This document shows, in pieces, positions 16,316 to 27,200 of a DNA stretch of 64,000 nucleotides. Positions within the stretch are counted from its first letter, which is position 1; each line of letters opens with the position of its first letter. Position numbers and translations under genes: made by a program. The notes under the pieces were generated by a model. It saw only the letters and a program-made list of their open reading frames with translations, was not told where the DNA came from and did no database searches. Source of the DNA: Gammaproteobacteria bacterium (GTDB taxonomy: Bacteria; Pseudomonadota; Gammaproteobacteria; Steroidobacterales; Steroidobacteraceae); the NCBI GenBank assembly GCA_003137095.1, contig PLET01000065.1:1-64000 (forward strand), in the 5' to 3' direction.

Positions 16316-17641
16316 ATGTCGCAGATGACTCCGCGCGAGATCGTCGAGGAACTCGACAAGCACATCGTCGGACAAAGGGCCGCCAAGCGCGCGGTGGCCA
16401 TCGCCTTGCGCAACCGCTGGCGGCGCCAGCAGGTGGCCGAGTCGCTGCGCCCTGAGATCACGCCGAAGAACATCCTGATGATCGGGCCCACCGGCGTCGG
16501 CAAGACCGAAATCGCCCGCCGCCTGGCACGCCTGGCCAAGGCACCCTTCATCAAGGTGGAGGCCACCAAATTCACCGAAGTGGGCTACGTGGGCCGCGAA
16601 GTTGATTCCATCGTACGCGATCTGGTGGATATATCGGTCAAAATGACCCGCGAAGAGGAGATGTCTAAAGTGCGCCATCGGGCCGCCGATGCGGCCGAAG
16701 ACCGCGTGCTCGATGCGCTGCTGCCGCGCGCCGGCGCCGGCTTCACCGGCGACTCCGCGCCGCGCGACGGCGACACCCGGCAGCGATTTCGCAAGATGCT
16801 GCGCGAACACGAACTCGACGACCGGGAGATCGAGATCGAGGTGCGTACGGCGGCCGGGGTCGAGATCCTGGCGCCCCCCGGCATGGAGGAGATGACCCAG
16901 CAGCTGCAGGGCATGTTTCAGAACCTCGGCGGCGGACGTACCCGCACGCGCAAGCTGAAGATCAGGGAGGCCGTGAAGCTGCTGCTCGACGAGGAGGCCG
17001 GAAAGATGATCAACGAGGAGGAGCTCAAGGTGCGCGCCGTGGAGAACGCCGAGCAAAACGGCATCGTCTTCATCGATGAGATCGACAAGATCGCGCGCCG
17101 CCAGGAGACCGCCGGCGCGGATGTGTCGCGCGAGGGCGTACAACGTGATCTCTTGCCGCTGGTCGAAGGCTGCACGGTCAACACCAAATACGGCACGGTC
17201 AAGACCGATCATGTGCTGTTCATCGCCTCCGGTGCCTTCCACATGTCGAAGCCCTCGGATCTGATTCCGGAGCTGCAGGGGCGCCTGCCGATCCGGGTCG
17301 AGCTCGAGCCCCTGGTGGTGCAGGATTTCGTGCGGATCCTGACGGAACCGGACGCGTCGCTGTGCCGCCAATATTGCGCGCTGCTCGCGACCGAGGGGGT
17401 CGAGCTGGTGTTCGAGGATTCCGGCGTGCGCCGTCTGGCGGAGGTGGCATTCGAGGTCAACGAGCGCACGGAGAACATCGGCGCCCGCCGCCTGCACACC
17501 GTCATGGAGCGGCTGCTCGAGAGCGTGTCATTCGACGCCGCGGACCGCAGCGGAACGCGCGTGACGATCGATCGCGGCTATGTCGAAGGCAATCTCGGCG
17601 AATTGGTGCGTGACCAGGATCTGTCCAGGTACATCCTTTGA
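16316..17641 (+). CDS. hslU: ATP-dependent protease ATPase subunit HslU
   Basis: 441 residues, normal for HslU, the AAA+ unfoldase that feeds HslV. It has Walker A '[15 protein letters not shown]', Walker B '[12 protein letters not shown]', the I-domain (about residues 110-240), the pore loop region '[14 protein letters not shown]', and the C-terminal 'DLSRYIL' tail that docks into HslV. The stop is overlapped by the TTG start of the DUF971 gene. Confidence 0.97.
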   Translation: MSQMTPREIVEELDKHIVGQRAAKRAVAIALRNRWRRQQVAESLRPEITPKNILMIGPTGVGKTEIARRLARLAKAPFIKVEATKFTEVGYVGREVDSIVRDLVDISVKMTREEEMSKVRHRAADAAEDRVLDALLPRAGAGFTGDSAPRDGDTRQRFRKMLREHELDDREIEIEVRTAAGVEILAPPGMEEMTQQLQGMFQNLGGGRTRTRKLKIREAVKLLLDEEAGKMINEEELKVRAVENAEQNGIVFIDEIDKIARRQETAGADVSREGVQRDLLPLVEGCTVNTKYGTVKTDHVLFIASGAFHMSKPSDLIPELQGRLPIRVELEPLVVQDFVRILTEPDASLCRQYCALLATEGVELVFEDSGVRRLAEVAFEVNERTENIGARRLHTVMERLLESVSFDAADRSGTRVTIDRGYVEGNLGELVRDQDLSRYIL

Positions 17642-18009
17642 GCACCGGGCCGCGCACACCGCAGCCCACCGACATCAAGCTGCGCACCCAGTCGCGCGTC
17701 CTCGAAGTGCTGTTCGAGGACGGCTCCCGTTTCGAGTTGTCCTTCGAATACCTGCGGGTGTTCTCGCCGTCAGCCGAGGTCAAGGGACACGGTGGCGGCG
17801 AAGGTCTGCTGCAGACCGGCAAGGAACGGGTGGGAATCAGCGGCATCGAACCGGTCGGCAATTATGCGCTGCGCCTGAAGTTCGACGACGGCCACGATAC
17901 CGGCCTGTATTCCTGGGGCTTGCTGTACGAGCTGGGCCGCGACCGCGAGGCGAATTGGACCCGCTATTTGCTGCGCTGTGCGCAGGCGGGGTACCGGCGC
18001 ACGCCTTGA
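17638..18009 (+). CDS. DUF971 domain-containing protein
   Basis: A 123-residue protein with a TTG start that overlaps the hslU stop by 4 bases (TTGA). The DUF971 (gamma-butyrobetaine hydroxylase-like N-terminal) pattern is clear: '[30 protein letters not shown]' and '[27 protein letters not shown]'. Homologues bind iron or zinc in a small fold and occur between hslU and ubiE in many gammaproteobacteria. No molecular role is established. ubiE starts 64 bases later. Confidence 0.9.
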   Translation: MSTGPRTPQPTDIKLRTQSRVLEVLFEDGSRFELSFEYLRVFSPSAEVKGHGGGEGLLQTGKERVGISGIEPVGNYALRLKFDDGHDTGLYSWGLLYELGRDREANWTRYLLRCAQAGYRRTP

Positions 18010-18073
18010 GGGCGAAGGCGCACGGCATTTGCCGCCGCCCCCGGCTACAATGCATCCAGGGTATGAGCGCACC

Positions 18074-18823
18074 ATGAGCAATTCCAACCGCACGGATTTC
18101 GGCTTCGAAGAGGTGGCCTGGGCCGAGAAGGCGGCCCGCGTGCGCGCGGTATTCGAATCCGTGGCCGGCAGGTACGACCTGATGAACGATCTGATGTCGT
18201 TCGGCGCGCACCGGGTTTGGAAGCAGTTCACCCTGTCGCTGACCGCGCTGAAACCCGGAATGACGGCTCTGGATGTGGCCGGCGGAACGGGCGATCTGGC
18301 GATGGGTTTGGTGCGCCAGGTCGGCAAAACCGGGTACGTGCTGCTGTCGGACGTGAATGGGGCGATGCTCGAGAGGGGCCGCGATCGCCTGCTGGATGCG
18401 GGCATGGCCGGCAACGTCGAGTGCGTGGTTGCCGATGCCGAGCGGCTGCCGTTTGCCGACGCTTCATTCGACGTCGTGACCATCGGTTTCGGGCTGCGCA
18501 ACGTCACCGACAAGCCGGCGGCGCTGCGGTCGATGCTGCGGGTGCTCAAGACCGGCGGCCAGCTCATGGTGCTCGAGTTCTCCCTGCCGACCACGCCCGG
18601 ATTGAGGCGCGCATATGACGCCTACTCTTTCAATGTGCTGCCCTTGCTCGGCCGGTTCGTGGCCCGCGATGCGGCGAGCTACCGCTATCTGGCCGAATCC
18701 ATCCGCATGCATCCGAACCAGGAGGTGCTGCTCGAGATGCTGCGCGATGCCGGCTTCGCGCAGGCGCGCTATCACAATATGAGCGGCGGGATCGTGGCCC
18801 TGCACCGCGGGTACAAGATCTGA
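18074..18823 (+). CDS. ubiE: bifunctional demethylmenaquinone/2-methoxy-benzoquinol C-methyltransferase UbiE
   Basis: 249 residues from the ATG at 18074. This class I SAM methyltransferase methylates the quinone ring in ubiquinone (and menaquinone) synthesis. Family marks: '[25 protein letters not shown]', the SAM loop '[15 protein letters not shown]', '[16 protein letters not shown]' and '[12 protein letters not shown]'. It is followed 1 base later by ubiJ and then ubiB, the conserved ubiEJB operon. Confidence 0.97.
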   Translation: MSNSNRTDFGFEEVAWAEKAARVRAVFESVAGRYDLMNDLMSFGAHRVWKQFTLSLTALKPGMTALDVAGGTGDLAMGLVRQVGKTGYVLLSDVNGAMLERGRDRLLDAGMAGNVECVVADAERLPFADASFDVVTIGFGLRNVTDKPAALRSMLRVLKTGGQLMVLEFSLPTTPGLRRAYDAYSFNVLPLLGRFVARDAASYRYLAESIRMHPNQEVLLEMLRDAGFAQARYHNMSGGIVALHRGYKI

Positions 18824-18824
18824 C

Positions 18825-19436
18825 ATGCCGGCGACGCCAGCATGGCTCGCGACCGCAGAGGCGGTTCTCAACCGCAACATCGACGCTTGCACTCCGGCGG
18901 TGGCACTGGCCCGGCGCCTGCAGGGCAAGACCCTGCAAATCGACCTTGCCGGCCTGACCCGGGTCCGTTTGGCGGCCGGCGGCGGCCGCGTGGCATTGCT
19001 GGCGGGCGATGATTCGCCCGCCGACGCCGTCATCTTGGGTTCGCCCCTCGCGCTGCTGGCGCTGCTCTCCGGTGCCTCGCCGGCGAATGCCCGAAGTCCG
19101 GCGCAGGTGCGCGGCGATGCCGAGGTCGCCGCACAGTTCCGGGAGTTGCTGCGCTTGGCGCGGCCGGACTGGGAAGAGGAATTGTCACGCCGGATCGGGG
19201 ACGTGCCCGCAAGGCGCCTGGGACGGCTCACGCGCGACGCATTCGACTGGGCCCGCAACGCGCGGCGGACCGTGCGCGAGAATCTCGCCGAATATCTGCA
19301 GGAGGAAAGCCGCGATCTCGTCAACCGGCCCGAACTCGACGAATTTCTGCACGGCGTCGATGCCTTGCGTGAGTCGACGGATCGGATCGATGCGCGGCTC
19401 GCCTTGCTGGAACGAAGCGTCAAGGGCGCACCTTAG
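18825..19436 (+). CDS. ubiJ: ubiquinone biosynthesis accessory factor UbiJ (SCP2 domain)
   Basis: 203 residues: an N-terminal SCP2-like lipid-binding domain (about 15-100) and a C-terminal helical, coiled-coil tail ('LARPDWEEELSRRIGDVPA', 'HGVDALRESTDRIDARLALLE'). UbiJ scaffolds the soluble Ubi metabolon and binds its lipid intermediates, working with UbiK, also in this window. It is weakly conserved in sequence, but its place between ubiE and ubiB makes the call firm. Its last base is the first base of the ubiB GTG. Confidence 0.93.
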   Translation: MPATPAWLATAEAVLNRNIDACTPAVALARRLQGKTLQIDLAGLTRVRLAAGGGRVALLAGDDSPADAVILGSPLALLALLSGASPANARSPAQVRGDAEVAAQFRELLRLARPDWEEELSRRIGDVPARRLGRLTRDAFDWARNARRTVRENLAEYLQEESRDLVNRPELDEFLHGVDALRESTDRIDARLALLERSVKGAP

Positions 19437-21097
19437 TGCGGCTGCGAGTCGCCGTCCGCCTGCTGCAGATCCAGCGCGCCTTGGTGCGCCACGATCTGGA
19501 CGACTTCGTGCGCGCCACCCATCTGTATCGGCCGTTCAGGTTTCTGATGTATCTGTCGCCCTGGACCTGGTTTCAACGCAGTCTTGGCGTGACCCGCGGC
19601 GAGCGGCTGCGCCTCGCGCTGGAGGAACTCGGGCCGATTTTCGTCAAGTTCGGCCAGGCGCTGTCCACCCGCCGCGATCTGCTGCCCGTGGACATCGCCG
19701 ACGAGCTGGCGAAGCTGCAGGACCGGGTGCCGCCCTTCGACAGCAGGCTTGCCGTCGCCATCGTGGAGGCCGCATTCGGGCGTCCGCTAAATGACATCTT
19801 CGCAAGCTTCGAAAATGCCCCGCTCGCCGCCGCCTCGATCGCCCAGGTGCATGCCGCGACCCTCAAGAACTCGGAAGAGGTCGTCGTCAAAATCCTGCGC
19901 CCGGGGATGCATGCAATCATCGAGCGCGATCTCGAGGTGCTGGAGGCGCTGGCCGGCCTTGCGGACGCCTATTGGGAAGAAAGCCGGCGCCTGCGGCCCA
20001 TCGAGGTGGTGCACGAGTACCGCAAGACGATTCTCGACGAGCTGGATCTGCTGCGTGAAGCCGGCAATGCGGCGCAGTTGAAGCGCAATTTCGCCGGTTC
20101 GCGGCAGCTGTACGTGCCGGCGGTTCACTGGGACTATTGCCGCGTGAACGTCATGGTCATGGAGCGCATTCACGGCATCATCGTCAGCCAGATCGACGAG
20201 CTCAAGGCGCGCGGCACGGATTTCGCCAAGCTCGCGCAAAACGGCGTCGAGATCTTCTTCACCCAGGTCTTCCGGTTCAATTTTTTCCATGCCGACATGC
20301 ATCCGGGCAATATTTTCGTGCAGGTCGACGACCCGAAGAACCCGCGCTACGCCGCCGTCGATTTCGGCATCGTCGGCACGCTGCAGCCGCGCGATCAGCA
20401 TTACCTCGCCGAGAATTTCATGGCCTTCTTCGAACGCGACTACCGCCGGGTAGCGGCGCTGCACGTCGAGTCCGGCTGGGTGCCGCGCGGCACGCGCATC
20501 GACGAACTCGAATCGGCGGTGCGCACGGTGTGCGAACCGATATTCAACAAGCCGCTGAAGGACATCTCCTTCGCGCAGGTGCTTCTGCGGCTGTTCGAAA
20601 CCGCGCGCCGCTTCGACATGCAGGTGCAGCCGCAGCTGATATTGCTGCAGAAGACGCTGCTCAACATCGAGGGGCTGGGTCGTATGCTGTATCCGGAGCT
20701 CGACCTGTGGAAGACCGCGCAACCGATATTGCGCGCGTGGTTGCGCGACCGCATGAGCCCGCGCAGCGTTTTGCGCAGCATACGCAGCCAGCTGCCCGAT
20801 TCGCTCGAGGCGCTCAAGCAGGTGCCGGGCATCCTGCAAACGCTGGTGCGCGAAGCGGCCGACGGCCGCCTGCGCCTGCCGGTGGAGAGCATCGGTCTTG
20901 AGCAGCTGCGCACCGGGATCGAGCGCGCCAACGCCAGGCGGGACGCGGCGCTCGTTGGCGGCGTGCTCTGGCTTTCCGGTCTCGTCTGGTTGGCTGCGGG
21001 CCTGCCGTGGCGTTGGCTCGGCTGGCTGCAGATGGTGGTGGCGCTCATGTTGCTGATGATGTGGTGGCGCGCTGCGCGCCCGGCGGTGCGTCGGTAA
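19436..21097 (+). CDS. ubiB: ubiquinone biosynthesis ATPase/kinase-like protein UbiB
   Basis: 553 residues, GTG start. It has the ABC1/ADCK atypical kinase fold: the KxGQ-like 'FVKFGQALSTRRDLLP', 'AAASIAQVHAATLKNSEEVVVKILRPG', the catalytic-loop-like 'FFHADMHPGNIFV' and 'AAVDFGIVGTL', with membrane helices at the C-terminus ('LWLSGLVWLAAGLPWRWLGWL'). UbiB is needed for ubiquinone synthesis, probably extracting lipid intermediates from the membrane. It is the last gene of the dapF-ubiB run. Confidence 0.96.
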   Translation: MRLRVAVRLLQIQRALVRHDLDDFVRATHLYRPFRFLMYLSPWTWFQRSLGVTRGERLRLALEELGPIFVKFGQALSTRRDLLPVDIADELAKLQDRVPPFDSRLAVAIVEAAFGRPLNDIFASFENAPLAAASIAQVHAATLKNSEEVVVKILRPGMHAIIERDLEVLEALAGLADAYWEESRRLRPIEVVHEYRKTILDELDLLREAGNAAQLKRNFAGSRQLYVPAVHWDYCRVNVMVMERIHGIIVSQIDELKARGTDFAKLAQNGVEIFFTQVFRFNFFHADMHPGNIFVQVDDPKNPRYAAVDFGIVGTLQPRDQHYLAENFMAFFERDYRRVAALHVESGWVPRGTRIDELESAVRTVCEPIFNKPLKDISFAQVLLRLFETARRFDMQVQPQLILLQKTLLNIEGLGRMLYPELDLWKTAQPILRAWLRDRMSPRSVLRSIRSQLPDSLEALKQVPGILQTLVREAADGRLRLPVESIGLEQLRTGIERANARRDAALVGGVLWLSGLVWLAAGLPWRWLGWLQMVVALMLLMMWWRAARPAVRR

Positions 21098-21233
21098 AAT
21101 TTACAATTGCCGGTGCCGCCGAGCGCCCGGATATGCTGCGGGATTTGCGACGTTTGCCCGAACGGACGTGTTGCGCTCCGTGGCACAATGAACGCCGGAT
21201 TCCCCTTCAACGCTCATCAGCAGGATTGCAGAG

Positions 21234-24200
21234 GTGCCTTTGAATTATTTTGGCTCGCGCAGCGTCAAGCGTGCGCTGTCGGGACAGACGCCCGGAGACG
21301 AGCCGATTTCCGCCGAATTGTTCAGCGTCGAGCGGCTCGAACATTTCGCCGAATCCCTGGCGGCTGACCAGGCGGTGGTCGCGGCACCATCCACCGGCAT
21401 TTCGCTGCGCGGACGATTGCGCGAGAACGCCGCCGTTCTGAACGCCGCGTACTGCACCCTCATCGCCGGTGCGCGCCACACGCCCGTCGTGACGCCGGCG
21501 GCTGCGTGGCTGATGGACAACTTCCACATCGTCGACGCGCACATCCGTGCGATCAGGCGTGATTTGCCGCCCGGCTATTACCGACAGCTGCCGAAGCTGG
21601 CGGGCGGACCGCTGCGCGGCTATCCGCGGGTGTACGGCCTCGGCTGGGCGCTGGTTGCACACACCGACAGCCGCTTCGAACTGGACACCCTGCATCGATT
21701 CTGCCGCGCCTACCAGCGGGTGCAGCCGCTCACCATTGGCGAACTGTGGGCGATCGCCATCACCCTGCGCGTGGTGCTGATCGAAAATCTGCGCCGGCTC
21801 GCCGCCGGCATCGCCTCGCGGCGCGATCAGCGCGCCAGAGCCAACGCTCTCGCCGACTCCGTGTTGCATGCTGATCCGGGCGGCTCCGACGCTCATCCGC
21901 CGGTGCTGCGCGGCCTCGAGGGCGAGCCGCTGCCGAACCCGTTCGCCGCGCAGCTCTTTCAGCGGCTGCGCGACCACGATCCGGAGACCACACCGGCGCT
22001 GGCCTGGCTGCATGCGCGGCTCGCCGCGCAGGGCACGACCGCGGATGACGTCGTGCATGGCGAACACCAGCGTCAGGGCGCCGTGAACGTCAGCGTGCGC
22101 AATGTGATCACCAGCCTGCGCCTCATTTCCTCCGTCGACTGGGCGAAATTCGTCGAGGGCATCAGCCTGGTCGACGAGCTGCTGCGCTCCGAGAGCAATT
22201 TCGCCGCGATCGACTTCGCCGGGCGCGATCTGTACCGCCATGCTATCGAGGATCTGGCGCGTGGCTCGATGAGCACCGAGCTTGAGGTTACGCGGCGTGC
22301 TCTGGATGCCGCGCGGCGCGATCCGGCCGGAACGCGCGACAGCGCCGCCTCGACGCAGCGTTCACGCGAGACCGAGCCGGGCTATTACCTGGTCTGCGAC
22401 GGGCGCGCCGCACTGGAGCGCGAGATCGGGTATCGCGCACCGCTGAATCGGCGCCTCGGGCGCTGGATGCGCTCCGCCGGGGTGGCCGGCTACGCGGGCG
22501 GCATCTGCGCCCTGAGCGTCGCGATCACCGCGGCCTACGTGCTGATGGCGGGTTGGCCGCATCACAATCCCATCGCCGCCGCCGTCGGCGTCCTGCTGGC
22601 GCTGCTCGCGGCCTCGGAGGTGGCCGTTGCGGTGGTCAATTTGTCGATCACGCATCTGATCGAGGCGGCGATATTGCCGGGGCTCGAGCTCGCGGACGGC
22701 GTGCCCGCCGAATTTCGCACCGTCGTCGCGGTTCCCACGCTGCTCGCCGGCACGGCCGACGTCGAAGACCAGCTTCGGGGCCTGGAGGTGCACTATCTGG
22801 CCAGCCAGGACGGCGATCTGCGATTCGCCCTGCTCACGGACTGGCAGGATGCGGAATCGGAGGTCATGCCGGAGGACGCCGCCCTGCTGGCGGCCGCCCG
22901 CGACGGTGTCGCGCGGCTGAACCGTGTTCACGGCGGCATCGACGGCGAGGATCGGTTCTGGCTGCTGCACCGGCGCCGCGTATGGAATGAGCGGCAGCGA
23001 TGCTGGATGGGCTGGGAGCGCAAGCGCGGCAAGCTGCACGAATTCAACCGCCTGCTCCAGGGCTTCACGGATACCAGCTTCGTCGGCGCCGGCGGCGCGG
23101 CGCCGCAGGCTCCGCGCGGCGTCAAATACGTGATCAGTCTGGATGCTGACACGCGGCTGCCGCGCGGTGCCGCCATCAAGCTGATCGGCAAGATGGCGCA
23201 TCCGCTGAACTGGCCGGTGGTCGATGCCGCGCACCGTCGTGTCACGGCCGGCTACGCCATACTGCAGCCGCGCGTGACGCCGGCGTTGCCGGTCGGGCGC
23301 GAAGCCTCGCTGTTCCAGTCGATTTTCTCGGGACCGAGCGGAATCGATCCATATGCGTTCGCCGTCTCGGACGTCTACCAGGATCTGTTCAGCGAGGGCT
23401 CCTACAGCGGCAAGGGCATCTACGATGTGGCCGCGTTCGAAGCTTCGCTCGCGGATCGCGTCGGTGAGAATCGGCTGTTGAGTCACGACCTGTTCGAGGG
23501 CATCCATGCCCGCTGCGGGCTGGCATCGGACATCGAGGTGATCGAGGAGTATCCTTCGCGCTATGACGTGGCCACGGCGCGCGAGCACCGCTGGACACGC
23601 GGCGATTGGCAATTGCTGCCCTGGATATTCGGCCATTCGCAGGTTCCCGCTCTCGGCCGCTGGAAGATGCTCGACAACCTGCGCCGCTCGCTGGTGGCTC
23701 CGGCAGCGATCCTGCTGTACATGCTGGTGTGGACCGGCTCTGCGCCGGCCGCTTGGACCCTGTTTGCACTGGCAACCACTGCGCTGCCCGTGCTGCTGCC
23801 GCTCGCGCTCAGCCTGGTGCCGCGCAGCGGCGACTTCTCGCTGCGCGGCTATTTCAGCGCGATGCGCGATGACTCGGCGCAGGCGTTCTCACTGCTCGCG
23901 CTGCGGCTGATCTTCCTGGCGGACCGCGCCTGGGTACAGGCCGACGCCGCGCTGCGCACGCTGCTGCGGCTCGGCCTGACCCGGCGCGATCTGCTGGAGT
24001 GGACCACGGCGGCGCAGTCCAAAGTGGGGCTGTCTTTCGCGCTGTCGGGCTTCTACCGCCGCATGTCCGGCGGACTGTTGCTGGTGCTGGCAATACTGCT
24101 TCTGCTGTGGAGCACCGGGCGGATGCCCTGGGTCGCCATTCCCTTCCTGCTTGCCTGGGCGTGTGCCCCGACCGTCGCGCGATACGTCAGTCGGCCCGCG

Positions 24201-27200
24201 CCGGCGATGGCGACGGAACCGTTGACCGCCGCAGATCGGACCGAGCTTCGCGCCATGGCGCGCGACACCTGGAGCTATTTCGACACCTTCGTCACGGCCA
24301 GGCAGCAGATGCTGCCACCGGACAACTTCCAGGAGGTGCCGAACCCGGTCATCGCCAATCGCACCTCACCGACCAACATCGGCCTGTATCTGCTGTCCGT
24401 GGTCGCAGCCCGCGAATTCGGCTGGATCGGCACCGCGGATGCCGTCGATCGCCTCGAGGCGAACTTTGCCAGCCTGCACAAGCTCGAGCGGTATCGCGGA
24501 CACCTCTACAACTGGTACGACACCCACGATTTGCGGCCGCTCGATCCGCGCTACATATCCACGGTCGACAGCGGAAATCTGGCGGCGCATCTGATCACCC
24601 TGGAGGGCGCCTGCCGGGAGTGGGCGGCAAAGCCGGCGCTCGGTGCCAATTGGCGCAACGGCATCGAGGATACGCTCGACCGCACCCAGGCCATCGCCCA
24701 GGCTCTCGATGACGGACGCCGCAATTATGGGGTGTCGCCGCGCCAACTCGATGCCGCGCTCGCCGGCATGCGACGCTCGCTGCAGTCGGCGGGGGACGCC
24801 GGCCAAAGCCTGCCGGCGTTGCTGGTGCAGGCAGAAGGTATCCGGGACATCGCCCACGCCATCACCGAGGAGCGGGGTGAAGGCGGCAATGCGCCGCTGC
24901 TCAGGTGGGCCGAGATGCTGTGCGCCAACGTGGTGAGCCAGGCGCGCGACGCGGCCTCACCCGACGTGGCAGGCCGGGCCCTCGCCCTCGCGGAGCAGGC
25001 GCACGGGATGGCGCTCGCCATGGAGTTCGGCTTTCTCATGGAGCCGGAGCGCGAACTGCTGTGCATCGGCTACCGCGTCGCCGAACGTGCCCAGGACAGC
25101 GGCTGCTATGACCTGCTGGCCTCCGAGGCCCGCCTGGCCAGTTTTTTTGCGATCGCGAAAGGCGATCTGCCTGTGCGGCACTGGTTTCTCCTGGGGCGCC
25201 AGCTGACGCCGGTTGACCGCGGATCGTGTCTGGTTTCCTGGTCCGGGTCGATGTTCGAATACCTGATGCCGGTGTTGGTCATGCGCGAACCTCCTGCCAG
25301 CCTGCTCGGGGAGACCTCGCGGCTGACGGTCCGCCGGCAGATCGAATACGGCACGGAGCGCAATCTGCCCTGGGGGGTGTCCGAAAGCGCCTTCAACGCG
25401 CGCGATCTGGAGTTCACCTATCAATATTCGAGCTTCGGAGTGCCCGGACTGGGGTTGCAGCGCGGTCTGAACGAGGAAGCCGTGGTGGCGCCGTACGCCA
25501 CGGGACTCGCCACCATGATGGATCCGAAGGATGCACTTCGCAATTTCGCCCGGCTGGCGGCTCTCGGCGCCCGCGGCCGATACGGCTGGTACGAGGCCTT
25601 GGATTTCACGCCGGCACGGCTGCCGGAGGGCAAGCTCGTCGTGCCGGTGCGCGCCTTCATGGCGCACCATCAGGGCATGACGTTGGTATCGATCGCCAAC
25701 GTGCTCATGGACGGCATCATGCGGACGCGCTTTCATGCCCACCCGATGATCCAGGCAACCGAGCTGCTGCTGCAGGAAAGGCTGCCGCACGAGGCCTCCG
25801 CCGCGCCGCGCGGTATCGGGGAAATGCTGTCCGCGCCGGAAATGCGGGATCTGGCGGTGGCGGTGCCGCGCCGCTTCTCGTCGCCTCACCACATCCAGCC
25901 GCGCACTCATCTGCTTTCCAACGGCAACTACTCGGTGATGATCACGGCGGCCGGCTCAGGCTACAGCCGCTGGCGCGACATCGCGGTGACCCGCTGGCGC
26001 GAGGATCCGACCCGCGATAACTGGGGTTCCTATGTGTTCCTGCGCGATGTCGCCAGCGGCCAGGTCTGGTCGGCCGGCTACCAGCCCATCGGACGCGAAC
26101 CGGACAGCTACGACGTGGCGTATTTCGAGGATCGCGCGGAAATCACCCGCCAGGACGGCCGCATCGTCACGTCCTTGGAAATCGTCGTGTCACCGGAGGA
26201 CGATGCCGAAGTGCGCCGCGTGTCGGTGACCAACCTCGGCACGCGCGTGCGCGAGATCGAGTTGACCACGTATGGCGAAGTGGTGCTGGCGGCGTCCTCT
26301 GCAGACTCCGCCCATCAGGCGTTTTCGAAAATGTTCGTGCAGACCGAATTCGTCGCCGACGGCGGGGTGCTGCTGGCGACGCGCCGCCCGCGGGAGCCGG
26401 CCGAAGCGCGCCTGTGGATTGCGCACGTCAGCGCCCTCGACGGCGAGGCCATTGGCGGCGTGCAATTCGAGACCGACCGGGCGCGCTTTCTGGGCCGCGG
26501 CCGGGAGCTGCGCGACGCGGTGTCGATCGTCGATGCGCGGCCGCTGTCGAATACCGCGGGCACCGTGCTCGATCCCGTGCTCGCATTACGCAGACGGGTG
26601 CGCGTGGCGCCGGGCGCCACGGCGCGCATCTCCTTCTGGACCATCCTGACCACGAGCCGCGAGCAGGCCATCGCACTGGCCGACAAGCACCGTGACGCAG
26701 CCGTGTTCGAACGCGCCAAGACGCTTGCCTGGACCCAGGCGCAGGTGCAGCTGCGATATCTCGGCGTCGACTTCGACGAGGCCCAGGACTTTCAGCGCAT
26801 CGCCAATCGGGTGCTGTATGCGGATTCGGCGCTGCGCGCGCCGCGCGACATTCTGGCCAGGAACCGGTCGGCCGCCTCGGGCCTGTGGCCTTATGGAATA
26901 TCCGGGGATCTGCCGATCGTTCTGGTGCGAATTGACGATGACCACGACGTGGAGTTCGTCAAGCAGCTGCTGCGGGCGCATGAGTATTGGCGCACCAAGC
27001 GCCTCGCGGTGGATCTGGTCATTCTCAATGAAAGCCCGCCGTCTTATGCCGCGGAACTTCAGCACGGGCTGGACGCGGCCATCCGCACCTCGCAATCGCG
27101 GCCCGCCCCGGACGGAGACGGAGCCGGACGCGGCACGGTGTACGTGCTGCGCGGCGAATTAGTGACCGAATCGAGCCGTGAATTGCTGCAGACGGCGGCT